Positions 32,460 to 43,211 of a stretch of DNA of 64,000 nucleotides are shown in pieces (position 1 is the stretch's first letter; each line of letters opens with the position of its first letter). Source of the DNA: Setomelanomma holmii. Its lineage: Eukaryota; Ascomycota; Dothideomycetes; Pleosporales; Phaeosphaeriaceae. The notes beneath the pieces were generated by a model. The model had not been told where the DNA came from and searched no databases. It saw only the letters and a list, made by a program, of their open reading frames with translations. The DNA is taken from positions 1-64,000 of the forward strand of contig ML978156.1 of NCBI GenBank assembly GCA_010015745.1, in the 5' to 3' direction. The translations under genes were made by a program, and so were the position numbers.

Positions 32460-34643
32460 TCACATATCACATCCCGTGCTGTCATCTCTGCTGGCTTCCA
32501 GTGCTTGTTGCAGGTCCGAGCGCAGATGTAATACCTTGTCTATACGCTTCCAGAAGAGGGCGTCGATTCTCAACAGCCCCAGGCGCAATACAGGCAGCAT
32601 GTCTGATTTGATGCGCATCTCCTTGCGGGTAGCGTGCAGGTCTTTGAACCAAGAGACAGAGCCTCTTCAGTATGCCGAGACGACGATGCCATCAGCAGTT
32701 GGAGAAAGCAGATGTAAGAGAAGGTCACTTGACTCCACTGGGGCCAGAACATGTGAAGATGTTCCTGCTGCAGGCTTTTGACAAAAGTGGTAGCTGCGGT
32801 GGTCGCAGATCGTACCCCTGTCCGAGCAAAGCGAACAATATCGTGTTCCTCCTCTGGCTGTACGTGTAAGGGCTCGGATGACGGTGGAGTCGCATCGAGT
32901 GTAGGGCGTATTATGGCGTGGTAGATCGTCATCTGTACGTAATGATAGCCAAGGGTAGACAGTGTCGTCAGCGATACAGCTTGCTCGGCATGGTCACCGT
33001 TGTCTGCAATAAGGCTGCTATGCCACTCCGACAAATGTTCCAAGGGTTCTTTGGAGATGTCCAGGGTTCTTCGAAAATTCAATGCCAGCTCACTGACGGC
33101 GCGTAGGGAACTATTAGGTTGGTCAGTTCTAGCTAGAGAAAGGGATCATCATCTGACTCACAACAATTTCTCCAGGACTTCTCCAAGAACCGCACCTAGT
33201 TGAGCATGATGTACGTGTTGATACCAGACCTGTGGACTTAAGGGCGGACGTGTGACCATCCTCGGTGGTGAGATTTTCTACAAGCCAATTCTCCCTCCTA
33301 ATCAATGGAGGTCTGCCTAAGCTACAAGCCAGCCACTTATCAACCATAAGGATAGTGCATGACAGCCGGCGGCGTAAGGCTCTCTGCCATAGGGCTATAG
33401 CCCAAGAAGTCGGATCATGGTGAAGCCCGAGATTTTGAGCCGTACTCACGAGCGTCCCGTGGAGTGACCATTTCAAGGACGATTCAAGTATTAGAGGGTT
33501 GGTAGAAGGTCGAACAATGAGCAACAAATGCATCTGGACGATATCAAGGCTCGGATTGTGCGCCTCGTAGTGTAAGGCTTCGATGATAATCTTGAGGAGA
33601 GTTTGACTGTTCAAGGTGTCGTACGCGAGCTCGATTGATAGAACATCGTCAAATTTCGCGAAAGGTTGCGCGATCATGTAGATGACAGCGAGCAGATATG
33701 GCGGGCTCGCTTGCGGGTCTAGAAACGACGACTCGGAGAAGATTGGGTACTGGGCTAGGATGAATTTGCGGTACAAGGAAATTAGCCGACGACCTGTATC
33801 CATAGGTACCACGCTTTCAAGTTGTGCTCTTGACGCTTCAGGCGATGCGCTGAGACCCATCTCCTTTCTCGGCCACGAAAATAGTCCTGGTTGAGCAAGC
33901 AGAAATTGTGTAGGTATAGCTCCTTGGGAAGTCGACTGGATGCTCAATTGCTTAAAGTCAAAAGCACCCGAGGGGTCGTATTGATAGGTCCGCAGTAAGT
34001 ACGGGTCCATGTCACTACTGTATCCTAGAATTTGGGGATTGATCTCGTCCTTCGAATCGAGCTGCACGTCTCCAGAGTTGCAGCTTGGGGCAACTGGGCT
34101 CTGCATTACCACATGCGGAACCTCAGGACTCGACTGCTCAGCGAAGCCCGGATACGTGAAGGCGGGCTGAACGTCGACCTCGCCATGCTCAAAACCTCCA
34201 AAGAACTTCTCAGTGAGGTCATCGAACATGAGAGCCTGAGCCGATGCATCATTCAGCCTTGTCTGCGAAGGGCTTGCATGAGAAGCCTGGAAGCCCATAT
34301 CATGGTCTAACGGTGAAGCACTTGCGGCCGGGGCGAGATGGCTTAGGGGGGCTTCGGCGCCGCGCCTCCCAATTTCATCAATATGGAACAGTTCTGACCG
34401 TGATGCACCGTCTCCGGTACTGACTGGAGGCGTTGGTCGCGTTTTGGGCTGCGCAGCCTCTTGGAACGTACATTGTTGGTTATGCAGCACGCACAAGCGA
34501 CAGGGTACGCGTCCTTCAATTCGACATGCTGTCTTACGTGATCGGCAAAAGTCAAATGGTCGTTGTCGCTTGCTCATATACTTCCGTGAGGTTGATGGCA
34601 TAGGAGGAAAGACAAGATGGAAGAGAGTTGAGAGGTCGTCCAT
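32460..34643 (-). pseudogene. Zn2Cys6 transcription factor, damaged in finger and C-terminal half
   Basis: A fungal binuclear-cluster regulator: basic finger near the N terminus (DFCRSRKTAC, PCRLC, QQCTF) and the fungal TF middle-homology region from about residue 290. The first zinc-ligand Cys is replaced by Phe (TTT at 34554-34556), leaving five of six cysteines. After NWLVENLTTEDG the frame shifts near 33238-33246, unless a weak 52-bp intron is used there. After a good intron at 33111-33161 the frame continues, then shifts again in a TC-rich run near 32646-32661 before a conserved tail. It adjoins the dead oxidase, hydrolase and transporter genes and was probably their regulator (inference). 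Start taken at MDDLS (34643); an upstream Met at 34685 is possible. Confidence 0.72.
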
Positions 34644-35471
34644 GGTAACTTCCAAGAGAACGGGCAGAACCTCGGCACGCTGCATCTGAAGCTAGTCCCG
34701 AGTCGGGCGAAGGCCTCGCGAACTTGAATCCGGTTTAACAAAATGGCCTCCATATCTGCCACTACTCCATGTATAAGGAGAGCTATCATGCTTAGAGTCA
34801 CGGATCACTATGAGTCGTTACGACAAGCCAACTGCTCTCCACTTATGAGCTCCGCAGCCAAGCAAAAACACAAGTAGAAGCAACAAACAAAACGGAAGCA
34901 AGAGACTGCATAAATGCGGTGCGGAAGAACCCAAAAGAGTGCTGTAACATAGACAAGTATTCAGACCAAGGGCCTTTGTGTTGATGAAATAGCCATCTCA
35001 CGGACATCACGTTCGCCTCCGCGCATTTCGGCTTGCGTGCCTGCATTGCATATGGTCATTTTTTCAGGACAACATCAGCAGCACGTAAACTTGCTTGCCC
35101 TATCAGCATCGTCGATACCAAATACAGGTGTATCAAACCCTATGTTTGAGTTGTATTGATCATACAGCAGTGCTGTTACAACCTTAGTCTGCGGTGGCGC
35201 AATAGTTTACGCTTTCACGAAAAGCCCAAGCATGCTAAGCTAACTCAAGATAATGTGTATTAGGTATGTCGCTATCTGTTCTAGATCCTTTGTACATGAC
35301 GCTAGCCAGTGGAGTCGTATTAGGAATATGCTCTCCCAAGTCGCCGACATGGTATGTGCTGGTGTGAGGCCGAAAAAAGCCCAAAAATTAAATTGAAGCC
35401 AACGCTATGCAACTCCATAAAATGCGATGATTCTCTGATAACATAGGAAAGTCTAGGAGAGTGCATCAACG
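34644..35471. other. intergenic, no gene seen
   Basis: Promoter side of the dead regulator and 3' region of the large glycoprotein gene. No frame supported. Confidence 0.45.
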
Positions 35472-38400
35472 TTAGTTCAACCAGTTCTGCCATTGGCATT
35501 TACATCCTCCTGTGCCCCCATCGATCGGACCCGTGACATTCTGCTTCCCTTGCGTGCCATTGACAAGCACGCCTCCAAAGCCACGGTCCTCGAATTGAAA
35601 GGCTCTATTGGCGGGGATGTTCACGATAGTCCCGTCGCTTTCCATGTTGTAGCAGTACAAGTTCTTCTTCGCTGGGTCGCCACCATGGCGATCAAGCGTT
35701 ACCGTGACTGGGTAAGGAAATGTTCCTGGGCGCTTCGTAGAGTCTGGGCCAGATTGGCTGGATCCTTGAAGCAATGGCTTGCTACTCTGGCTCTTCGTCC
35801 AGATTTGTACCCAGAAACGAGTTTGCGCATAGGTGCACCGCAGACTAGCTGCGGATTTGGCGCTACCGCCATTGACGTCGGCCGGATTGCCGCCGCGGTT
35901 GGTGCCGTTGATTTGTTTGAGGAAGATGGAACGGTCAAAGTATGTGTAGAAGCCGTAGTGTTCATCGTCCTTGCCGCGGTTGTAGAGGCGCAGTGGTTGT
36001 GCGGATGGTAATGGGAGTAGATTGGCCGCAGCGGCTGTTCCGTCCGAGTCGAGCGCGGGTGGTGGAATGTCACCCGTGATGTTTGTTGGGTCGTCGTTAG
36101 TCGAAGCGCGCTTGCGAAGACGCAATGCGGCTTTCTTGGGATCCTGGAATGTGATGTACAGAGGTGTATCTTCGCCATTGAAAGGCGCCACGTTACCGTC
36201 TGTCGTCTTGCCCAGAAATATCATGTCGGCATCGGTAGGAGGGGCTGGGGAAGGCGAAGGTAATGCTCGAAGCCTCAGTAAGCGGGAACGAATGAAGGCA
36301 CCAGCCGATACAGGGTTCGCAGCTCTTTTCGTAGTTGGGGATGCCGCAGTGCCGTTATTATATGTGATCTGGATCCTGAAGTTAGGCTGATCTGGCTTGT
36401 TGGGCTTTACGGAATCCTGAAGCTCCTTTGGAAGTGCGCAGCTCCATAGAGTCGTAGGTGAGACACAGCCGCTCTCTTCTTCCACCGCCTCAGGCTGAGA
36501 GACGGTAGATACTCCGGTCGGAATCGGGGGATAGTTTGGTAGATTCAACCATCCCGAGGTTCCATTCTGATCTGGCTGTGTGCCCACCGGAGTCGTCGTT
36601 GGTGTATCGTTATGCCTTTTCGTAAAGACGACGGCCAAAGGAATGATGATCGCAAGCAGAATGAAGAAAACGAGACAGCAACAGCAACCCCAAAAGCACA
36701 CGCCTCTCTTCTTCTTTTTCTTCTTGCCTTCTTCACTGTTCTTGGGCTTCCGTCGACCGCATGACAGCAAACTCTTCATATCGAATACCTTCCTATGCTT
36801 CTTCTGATTCTTAGCTTTGAGGTCGGGTGTCGATGCTGGCGAGCTAGATCGACTTGCATTGTCATAACTGAAGTGAGAACCCTTCGCGGCGTGAGACGGT
36901 GGTGGCGCGAACACAGGAAGACTTTGCGCGGGACTGTTGGTTGTTGACGTGGTCGATGTTGCAATGGTTGGTGCGCTGTAGATGTGGTGTTGGTGCACGA
37001 ATGGTGCGTTGCTGGCGTTGTCGGTTTGCACAGCGATTGGTCGTCGATCTTGCAGCTCGATATTGACGTTGATAGTCCGAGGCTGTTCTTCAATCTGGCG
37101 CGGCATCAGGACTGTTCCAATACCTGCCGTGCCGACTACGGGTGACGATGACATTGCTGATTGTGGTGAAGTAATTCGGTCGAGGACTGGAGCATTCTGC
37201 TGGGGTTGACTCAATGCAATCGTGGTATGGTTCACGGCGGTGCACTGTGCAAAGACCGCCGGCGCGCTCACTTGGGTTGTGCTTCGTGTTGCGGTCTCTG
37301 CACTGCTTGGATTGATTGATGACGAAGACGGCACCTCTCGGCCAACACCGTAACTTGCAGGCACGACTGGTACAGCCGGTGTGGTCTCGCCGTTGCGTTG
37401 ATGAGCCGGGAACACGGCAGAATTCGGCGTCATCACGAATGGAGTTGTGATCACATTCCACCAGCCTTGCGAGCGTCTGGGTGTTGGGACTAGCGACGTG
37501 TCGATAGCAAAGGGTGCTTCAATCGTCTTCTCACGTAACGGCGTTTCATCCTCTTCAAACACCGTCCCAGTCGACATGATTCGATGACTTCGCTTAACAT
37601 CTTCGTCCTCCTCGAAAGCAGTTCCGTTAGAATCAAGTGTATCATTTCTGTTATGCCCGGGAAGGCTTGAAGCCGATCCTTGCGCATTCGTGGTATTCCG
37701 GACGTTGGAGAGGCCGGCGGGCAGAGCTGGAACTGGAGGAACAGAAGAGCCTGCCGCTTCCACACTAAATCCATGGCGAGAGTAGACGCTTGTGGTATAG
37801 TCAGACTCGGTGAATGGCGTGTCTGGCGACCACACAGACTTCATGGCTTCAGCAGGTGTGATGACGATATTTGGGGTGACAAGGGTAGCATCGCTTCCAG
37901 ACCGCAATCGAGTGCCATTAAAGGAGCTGAAATCTGAGACACTATCGGTGGGCACCTGGATACCAATTGGGATCCTTCGGTCCCATGGTGAGATGTCTTG
38001 CCATGATTTGTCGCCTGGGGTCAAGGAGATTGCTGTCAGCAGGTCATTCTGGTCGATACTGGGGTTAGCTCGATGGCTTCTGCCTGGTTGAGGCGTGCCT
38101 TTCGTGATGCCGAGGCCCTTGTTCCTTGTCGAAGACCTTCCTACGCCGAACCAGTTCTGCTTCCTGATTGAACTCCCGCTTCTCAGCTCATCTTGTGAGT
38201 AGACTTGGTGTGGTTCGCTTCCCTTATGCCTCGTGAAGCTCGTGTCAACGGTAATCCCAGGTTTGGGTTGCCTACTGAACATGTCTCGCTTCCGGCTCTT
38301 CTGTCGAGACATGCGAGCCGAGTATGATTTCGAGCTGCGTCGTGACATGGCCCGTCGGACCGCACTTTGGGTCTCGCCATCCCATCGCTCACTCCCTTCG

Positions 38401-38564
38401 TTTGGATAATTGGCCCTCGACCCATCGAAGTCCTCGTTAAAGTGTACTAAGATGTCATCATCTCGGGAATTCTGATGACCGTAATCGTTCGTTATGTTCG
38501 TCGTCGTCCGAAGCGTGCTCGGTTGTGGCTGTTGTCCGGCACGGCCAGACCAAGTGTTGTCCAT
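35472..38564 (-). CDS. large single-pass membrane glycoprotein, conserved in ascomycetes, function unknown
   Basis: A single intronless frame of 1030 aa. Residues 1 to about 600 are disordered, Ser/Thr/Pro-rich and basic in patches, with several TVFEEDE/TAFEEDE acidic repeats. A lysine run then leads into RGVCFWGCCCCLVFFILL, a transmembrane helix near residue 620 preceded by a Cys cluster likely to be palmitoylated. The 380-residue outer part has N-glycosylation sites, a YGFYTYFDR block and ends CKCQWQNW. Such proteins are sometimes labelled 'glycoprotease family' in fungal genomes, but I see no protease motif. Topology suggests a plasma-membrane receptor-like or wall-sensing protein; this is inference. 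Confidence 0.75.
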   Translation of the reverse strand: MDNTWSGRAGQQPQPSTLRTTTNITNDYGHQNSRDDDILVHFNEDFDGSRANYPNEGSERWDGETQSAVRRAMSRRSSKSYSARMSRQKSRKRDMFSRQPKPGITVDTSFTRHKGSEPHQVYSQDELRSGSSIRKQNWFGVGRSSTRNKGLGITKGTPQPGRSHRANPSIDQNDLLTAISLTPGDKSWQDISPWDRRIPIGIQVPTDSVSDFSSFNGTRLRSGSDATLVTPNIVITPAEAMKSVWSPDTPFTESDYTTSVYSRHGFSVEAAGSSVPPVPALPAGLSNVRNTTNAQGSASSLPGHNRNDTLDSNGTAFEEDEDVKRSHRIMSTGTVFEEDETPLREKTIEAPFAIDTSLVPTPRRSQGWWNVITTPFVMTPNSAVFPAHQRNGETTPAVPVVPASYGVGREVPSSSSINPSSAETATRSTTQVSAPAVFAQCTAVNHTTIALSQPQQNAPVLDRITSPQSAMSSSPVVGTAGIGTVLMPRQIEEQPRTINVNIELQDRRPIAVQTDNASNAPFVHQHHIYSAPTIATSTTSTTNSPAQSLPVFAPPPSHAAKGSHFSYDNASRSSSPASTPDLKAKNQKKHRKVFDMKSLLSCGRRKPKNSEEGKKKKKKRGVCFWGCCCCLVFFILLAIIIPLAVVFTKRHNDTPTTTPVGTQPDQNGTSGWLNLPNYPPIPTGVSTVSQPEAVEEESGCVSPTTLWSCALPKELQDSVKPNKPDQPNFRIQITYNNGTAASPTTKRAANPVSAGAFIRSRLLRLRALPSPSPAPPTDADMIFLGKTTDGNVAPFNGEDTPLYITFQDPKKAALRLRKRASTNDDPTNITGDIPPPALDSDGTAAAANLLPLPSAQPLRLYNRGKDDEHYGFYTYFDRSIFLKQINGTNRGGNPADVNGGSAKSAASLRCTYAQTRFWVQIWTKSQSSKPLLQGSSQSGPDSTKRPGTFPYPVTVTLDRHGGDPAKKNLYCYNMESDGTIVNIPANRAFQFEDRGFGGVLVNGTQGKQNVTGPIDGGTGGCKCQWQNWLN

Positions 38565-40617
38565 GGTAGCTTTCTTTGAGATTGCTACTTTCGTCGATGG
38601 GGATTTAGTGGCTGAAAATACAGTTGGGTATGTGTGATGCTAGTCAAGGCAGTATTTGGGAACAATGCTCTGTCTTTGATGGTGTACTCGAAACTGAAAC
38701 AACGTCTGTTTGTGATGTTGCTTTGTTCTATTGTAGGGGCTCGAAACGTATTACGCGAACGCAGGACAATAGGAACAGTGGAAGAAATGACGACCGAAGT
38801 GAATGAAAAGAATGCAAGTGAAGGAGAGACGGTAACAACGAAACGTGAGGCTCTCCGCGTCGACACGCGACCCCAGGTATTTGGACCACCGCTCTGTGGC
38901 CTTGCCGCCAATTTGACATACCGCATGTTGAATAGCTTCATTTACTGTTGCACCGTACTGACGTTTCATTTGTCAGAAGCGCCGGTCACGTTGTCTTGGG
39001 TGTAGGACTGTTGGTCCGGTAAAACTTAACGCTGGCCAGAGAGCAATGATGATTGGAGGCACAGGAGAGATCTGCTGCATAGTGGGCGCCATTTTCCAGG
39101 TCTAAGGTTCGATAACCGCCCAGGATTCGCTGGGCTGGAAATGTACGACACGATGCTAGATCTGAGACGCTCCAGAGGCAGAGCTGGAGGTCGTGGCAAG
39201 CCAAATGTTGGCGTAAACCAGTGAGGTGAAAGAGTTGCGCAGTGTAAGCGCCAGGTCTTCCGCAGAGCCGCCCAACGGTTGGGTCGCACTTGCCCCTGTA
39301 AATTGAGCTAACGGGTGGTCTAGTCCGCTTCGGGACGCGGTCCTCAAGCGCCGACCTCCAGTCGCGTCCATCAGAAGAGCATGCTGGCGTGAAATTGTCC
39401 TGTAGAGGATTTGACACACTGGAAAACATATAAGATTGGATGTTCAATTTCATGCGAGCACCGTTCAAAATATCATTCATCATGTCCAAGATGAGGGACC
39501 CTCCTTTGGAACTCGTTATAACGAAAGTTGCGATGAAAGGACTGTTCATATGTTGCTGCGTCTGCTTCATATAGTTATGCTGGATCTGGTAGGGTCAAGA
39601 CGAGCAGGCCAGCGTGTCGACGAGCTTCGACATGGTCGCACAATGCGTGGACCGCATTCATTGTCTGCAAGATATCTGTCCCGCAGAGGTTGAGATACCC
39701 CGGCGCATGCTTTGTGTGAGACCTCGTGACTGTCATGCTCAACGCAGCGGTGTTACACAGACCTCGAGATGTTGCCACTTCCTATCTCGACGCCGCGGAG
39801 GCTACGCGGGAGTGATGCAGCCCTCCGAACACAGGCTGCTTGTGTTTCTGCTAGATCATTCATTATTAGCGTCTCTAGCACTTAGCCACAGTCGTCTGAT
39901 TCCCAACCAGACGTCGCCAGTGGCTGTAGCAGACGTGATGTTCTCGCGCGGGAGGATTGTGGATCGGCGAGTCATGGCCAACAAGTTGCGACTCCTTTCA
40001 GAGTTCTTCCCAAGGATTAGACATGCCAAGATACGGCAATTTCACTTATCAACAACAGCTCCTTTTCAGCCGGCGACCCCATTCTGAGCTTGCATGTTGC
40101 TGCAGGAATTGCCCTTTCTTCGCCATCCCAATTCTTGAAAGGTGCCTGTGAGGTCAGCAGCTCTCGACGTTGCACGGCAGACCGTCGAGCTCCCTTCCCG
40201 CCTCAAGTGCGACCGCGCGCGCTTTTGTTGAAACTGAATTTCTCCGCCAGCTGTCCTCATTGCGCAGAACCAGCCTTGCTGCTGCAGTGCCACGCCCTTG
40301 AGATTGAGGTGCTCTGCCGACTGTATATCGGCTACAATCCCAGCATCCCAGCCTTGCGGACTTGACGTCGCAAGCCACGCGCAGCGGCGTTCGTACATTC
40401 CGCGCAGGCCTCTCTGACCTGATAAGTCACGCTGGCTTCCCAATCTTCCTTCCAGGCTTCCGCTGGCCAACGACGCCGGCGCTCCTCGGCTGCAAAGCAC
40501 CTACCTACACTCAACCTTCCCGACGACGCACGAAGCAGATTAAGGACCACCAGCGGCAGCGCAGGTCGCTTGTCGGGCGACGCCCTACCCACCATTCCCG
40601 GCACACCAGGGCTCGAC
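38565..40617. other. 2-kb intergenic region
   Basis: Holds divergent promoters of the large glycoprotein and Mnn10. Frames at 38986-39570 (minus) and 39614-40087 (plus) are long by chance standards but show no domain, signal peptide or splice logic, and the second lacks an ATG start. Nothing else seen. Confidence 0.4.
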
Positions 40618-42052
40618 ATGTCGAGATCGCCCTCCCCACAACCTGGCGGCTGGTCGAGTCCGGGCCTGAATACGCCCTACGATACCGGCGGACGCACCAA
40701 CCCATTCGCGAATAGCTCATCGACGCACAACGTGACGTGGGCATCAGCACAGGCGCGGAGCGCAGAGGTCAAGGGACACAGTGGCTTCAATCCCAGAGGC
40801 CAGGGCTTCTTTAGCAAGCACTTCCGGCGGATATCGACGAGCTTGCCATTGAGCTATGGTGACAAGGAGAAGCTGGGACGCGGGCGAAACCAGAATAACA
40901 GGGTCGTGCAATTGCTTCAACGCATTGGATGGCATCTGTGGCGATTGAGGAGATCAGTCGGCGTGGTGTTATTCATCATATTCAGCATCATCATTTTCTA
41001 CGTGACACGTAAGCTGTACTCCATCCAGACCTTGCATCAGCTGACATGTGCAGCATTACATCGGATGTATCGACGATCGACAATGTTCGGCGGTGGCAGC
41101 AAATACGTCGTCATACTCGCCGCTAATCAAGGGGGAGGTGTGATGGAGTGGAAAGGTCCTCGGGAGTGGGCCATCGAAAGAGACAGCGTGAAGAACAAGA
41201 AGAAGTACACAAAGAATTGGGGCTACGATTTGGAGATTGTGGACATGAGCACCAAGAAGCGCTACGCACACGAGTGGAGGGAGAGCTGGGAAAAGGTCGA
41301 CACGATCCGCAACGCCATGCGCAAATATCCACATGCCGAGTGGTATGTATTCCCGCGTTATGCTTCAAGCGTCATGGCTAACAGTCTGCAGGTTCTGGTG
41401 GTTAGACACTAACACCTTCATCATGGAGCCCTCTTTGTCCCTGCAGAATCACATCTTCAAGCGCCTTGACAAAATTACCTACCGCGACATCAACCGATAC
41501 AACCCTCTCAACATCTCGCACCCTTTGGCAGACGAATACCTTGACCCCGAAACGCGCTCACCAGTCGGAGACGGCAAAGTCGAGTCGATCAACATGATCA
41601 TCCCCCAGGATTGTGGTGGCTTCAATCTGGGCTCCTTCATGGTACGCAGAAGCGTATGGATGGATCGGCTGCTCGATATCTGGTGGGACCCTGTTGGCTA
41701 TGAGCAAAAGCACATGGAGTGGGAGCATAAAGAGCAAGACGCCTTTGAGTACCTATACAAGAACCAGCCCTGGATTCGACCGCACGTGGCATTTATCCAG
41801 CAACGCCAAATCATGAGCTTCCCGCCAGGCGCGTGTGGCGAGAAGGGCGACGACCCGAACATTCATTATCAGGAGAAGAATCGGGACTTCTTGGTCAATA
41901 TGGCCGGATGTGAATGGGGTCGTGACTGCTGGGCGGAAATGTACAACTACCGCCAACTCAGCAACCGACTCAACCGCAACCTATGGGAGAAGTTTAAGGA
42001 TGGCATCAGCGACTTTTTCAAAAGCAAGAAAAAGGAGGAGAAGAAAGATTGA
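40618..42052 (+). CDS. mnn10: alpha-1,6-mannosyltransferase Mnn10-like (GT34)
   Basis: Exons 40618-41342 and 41392-42052 (49-bp intron) give 461 aa. Type II Golgi layout: disordered cytosolic tail, transmembrane SVGVVLFIIFSIIIFYV near residue 125, then the GT34 domain: YVVILAANQGGG, KKRYAHEWRESWEKVD, AEWFWWLDTNTFIM formed across the intron, IIPQDCGGFNLGSFMVRRS, EQDAFEYLY and the final NMAGCEWGRDCW. In yeast Mnn10 is part of the mannan polymerase II complex that extends the alpha-1,6 backbone of N-glycans; filamentous homologues serve wall galactomannan and N-glycan synthesis. The start at 40618 gives MSRSPSPQPGG, typical of fungal orthologues. No defect. Confidence 0.88.
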
Positions 42053-43211
42053 TTACCAATACGAAGGGACGTGAACGATCAACATGAGCACCGCGACACG
42101 ATTCTTGCAATTTGTGCATCTGTTTTGAGCTGCCGACCACGCTCATGATTCTGCGACAATACCCAACCGCGTAGACACGGTCTTCCATTCCGACCAAGGA
42201 TGGCCGGGTACCTTTCGTTGTATTATATTTACCATTTTCGAGACAGTGGCAGCTGCATTCACTCTTGCATAGTTCTGGCGTTGACAGCGATGGTCGTAAT
42301 CAGGTATTGCTGTGGCTGAGAGCATTAGAGCATATTGCAATCTTGTACGAATGTAGAATGTTTCCTCCTTACACCTGTGAGCTGACAATATCTGCCACAT
42401 GAGTATGTCAGAACACGATCAAAACACTTTAGCACGCAAGACTTCAGACCGTGTGTGGAGCAGTAAGAATGATGCACAACTATCAAGCCAAGTCATGCAG
42501 ACAACCCAAGATGCGCATCTACATGTCTCGCAAGGCAAGCAGGTGAGCACACCACAAGGGCTAAGCCTCGCTGGAGGAGGCGCGCGTGCGCGCTATGATT
42601 CGCCCATCCGCCTGCACCCACCGCCATTCATCTGCGTGACCTAGGCCCTGGCATGCTGCATACGCCAGCACATGGGGCCAGGAACGTACGACCATATTCC
42701 TCTGCTTTGACCCTTGATGTTCTGTACTTCTTCTGCCACCTCACTCCCTCGACTCATTCTGCGCGCTTGTAGTCTGTGTGAAGTGCATGTCGACGTGGCC
42801 GCCCCACCATTCGCCACGGCACTACCCCGACGTCATCAAGTCACTACTCCGACGCACGGTCGCCGGAGTGTCGAGCCAGCCTCTTGCATAGCGTCAGCGA
42901 GGGCGTGAAGCGGGCTTAATCTTATCTCCAACCTGCCTTGCGGCCGCGGTCGACTGTGGTGAAGGACGCCAGTACTCACCAAGTCTCGCATCTCTCCGGT
43001 ACTTCGGTGGAGTCCCTTGTCTGGAGTTCCAACGCCCAGACGTCGCAACGTGGACAAAGAAGTGAGATCGGAACGCGCCTTCGAAAGTCCACTTGAGCGC
43101 ATACAATCGCACCACTTGGTTGACCACGGAGCCGAGTACTAGGAGACGGCCTCGTTAAACCGCAAGAGCTCGTCTAATATCGTCCTGCTATAAGTGCACC
43201 TGGTAGGGGTC
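42053..43211. other. intergenic, no gene seen
   Basis: About 1.16 kb between two plus-strand genes. Short frames only. Confidence 0.45.

Noticed and set aside
26945..34643. Repeat-induced point mutation (RIP) as the cause of the dead cluster
   Set aside because: Lesions are few and include several single-base indels; the surrounding codons are well conserved, unlike RIP-mutated DNA.
38986..39570. 194-codon minus-strand frame
   Set aside because: Starts with ATG but has no domain, signal peptide, composition bias or neighbouring exons; likely chance.
39614..40087. 157-codon plus-strand frame
   Set aside because: Begins at GTG, no recognisable motif and no support from splicing.
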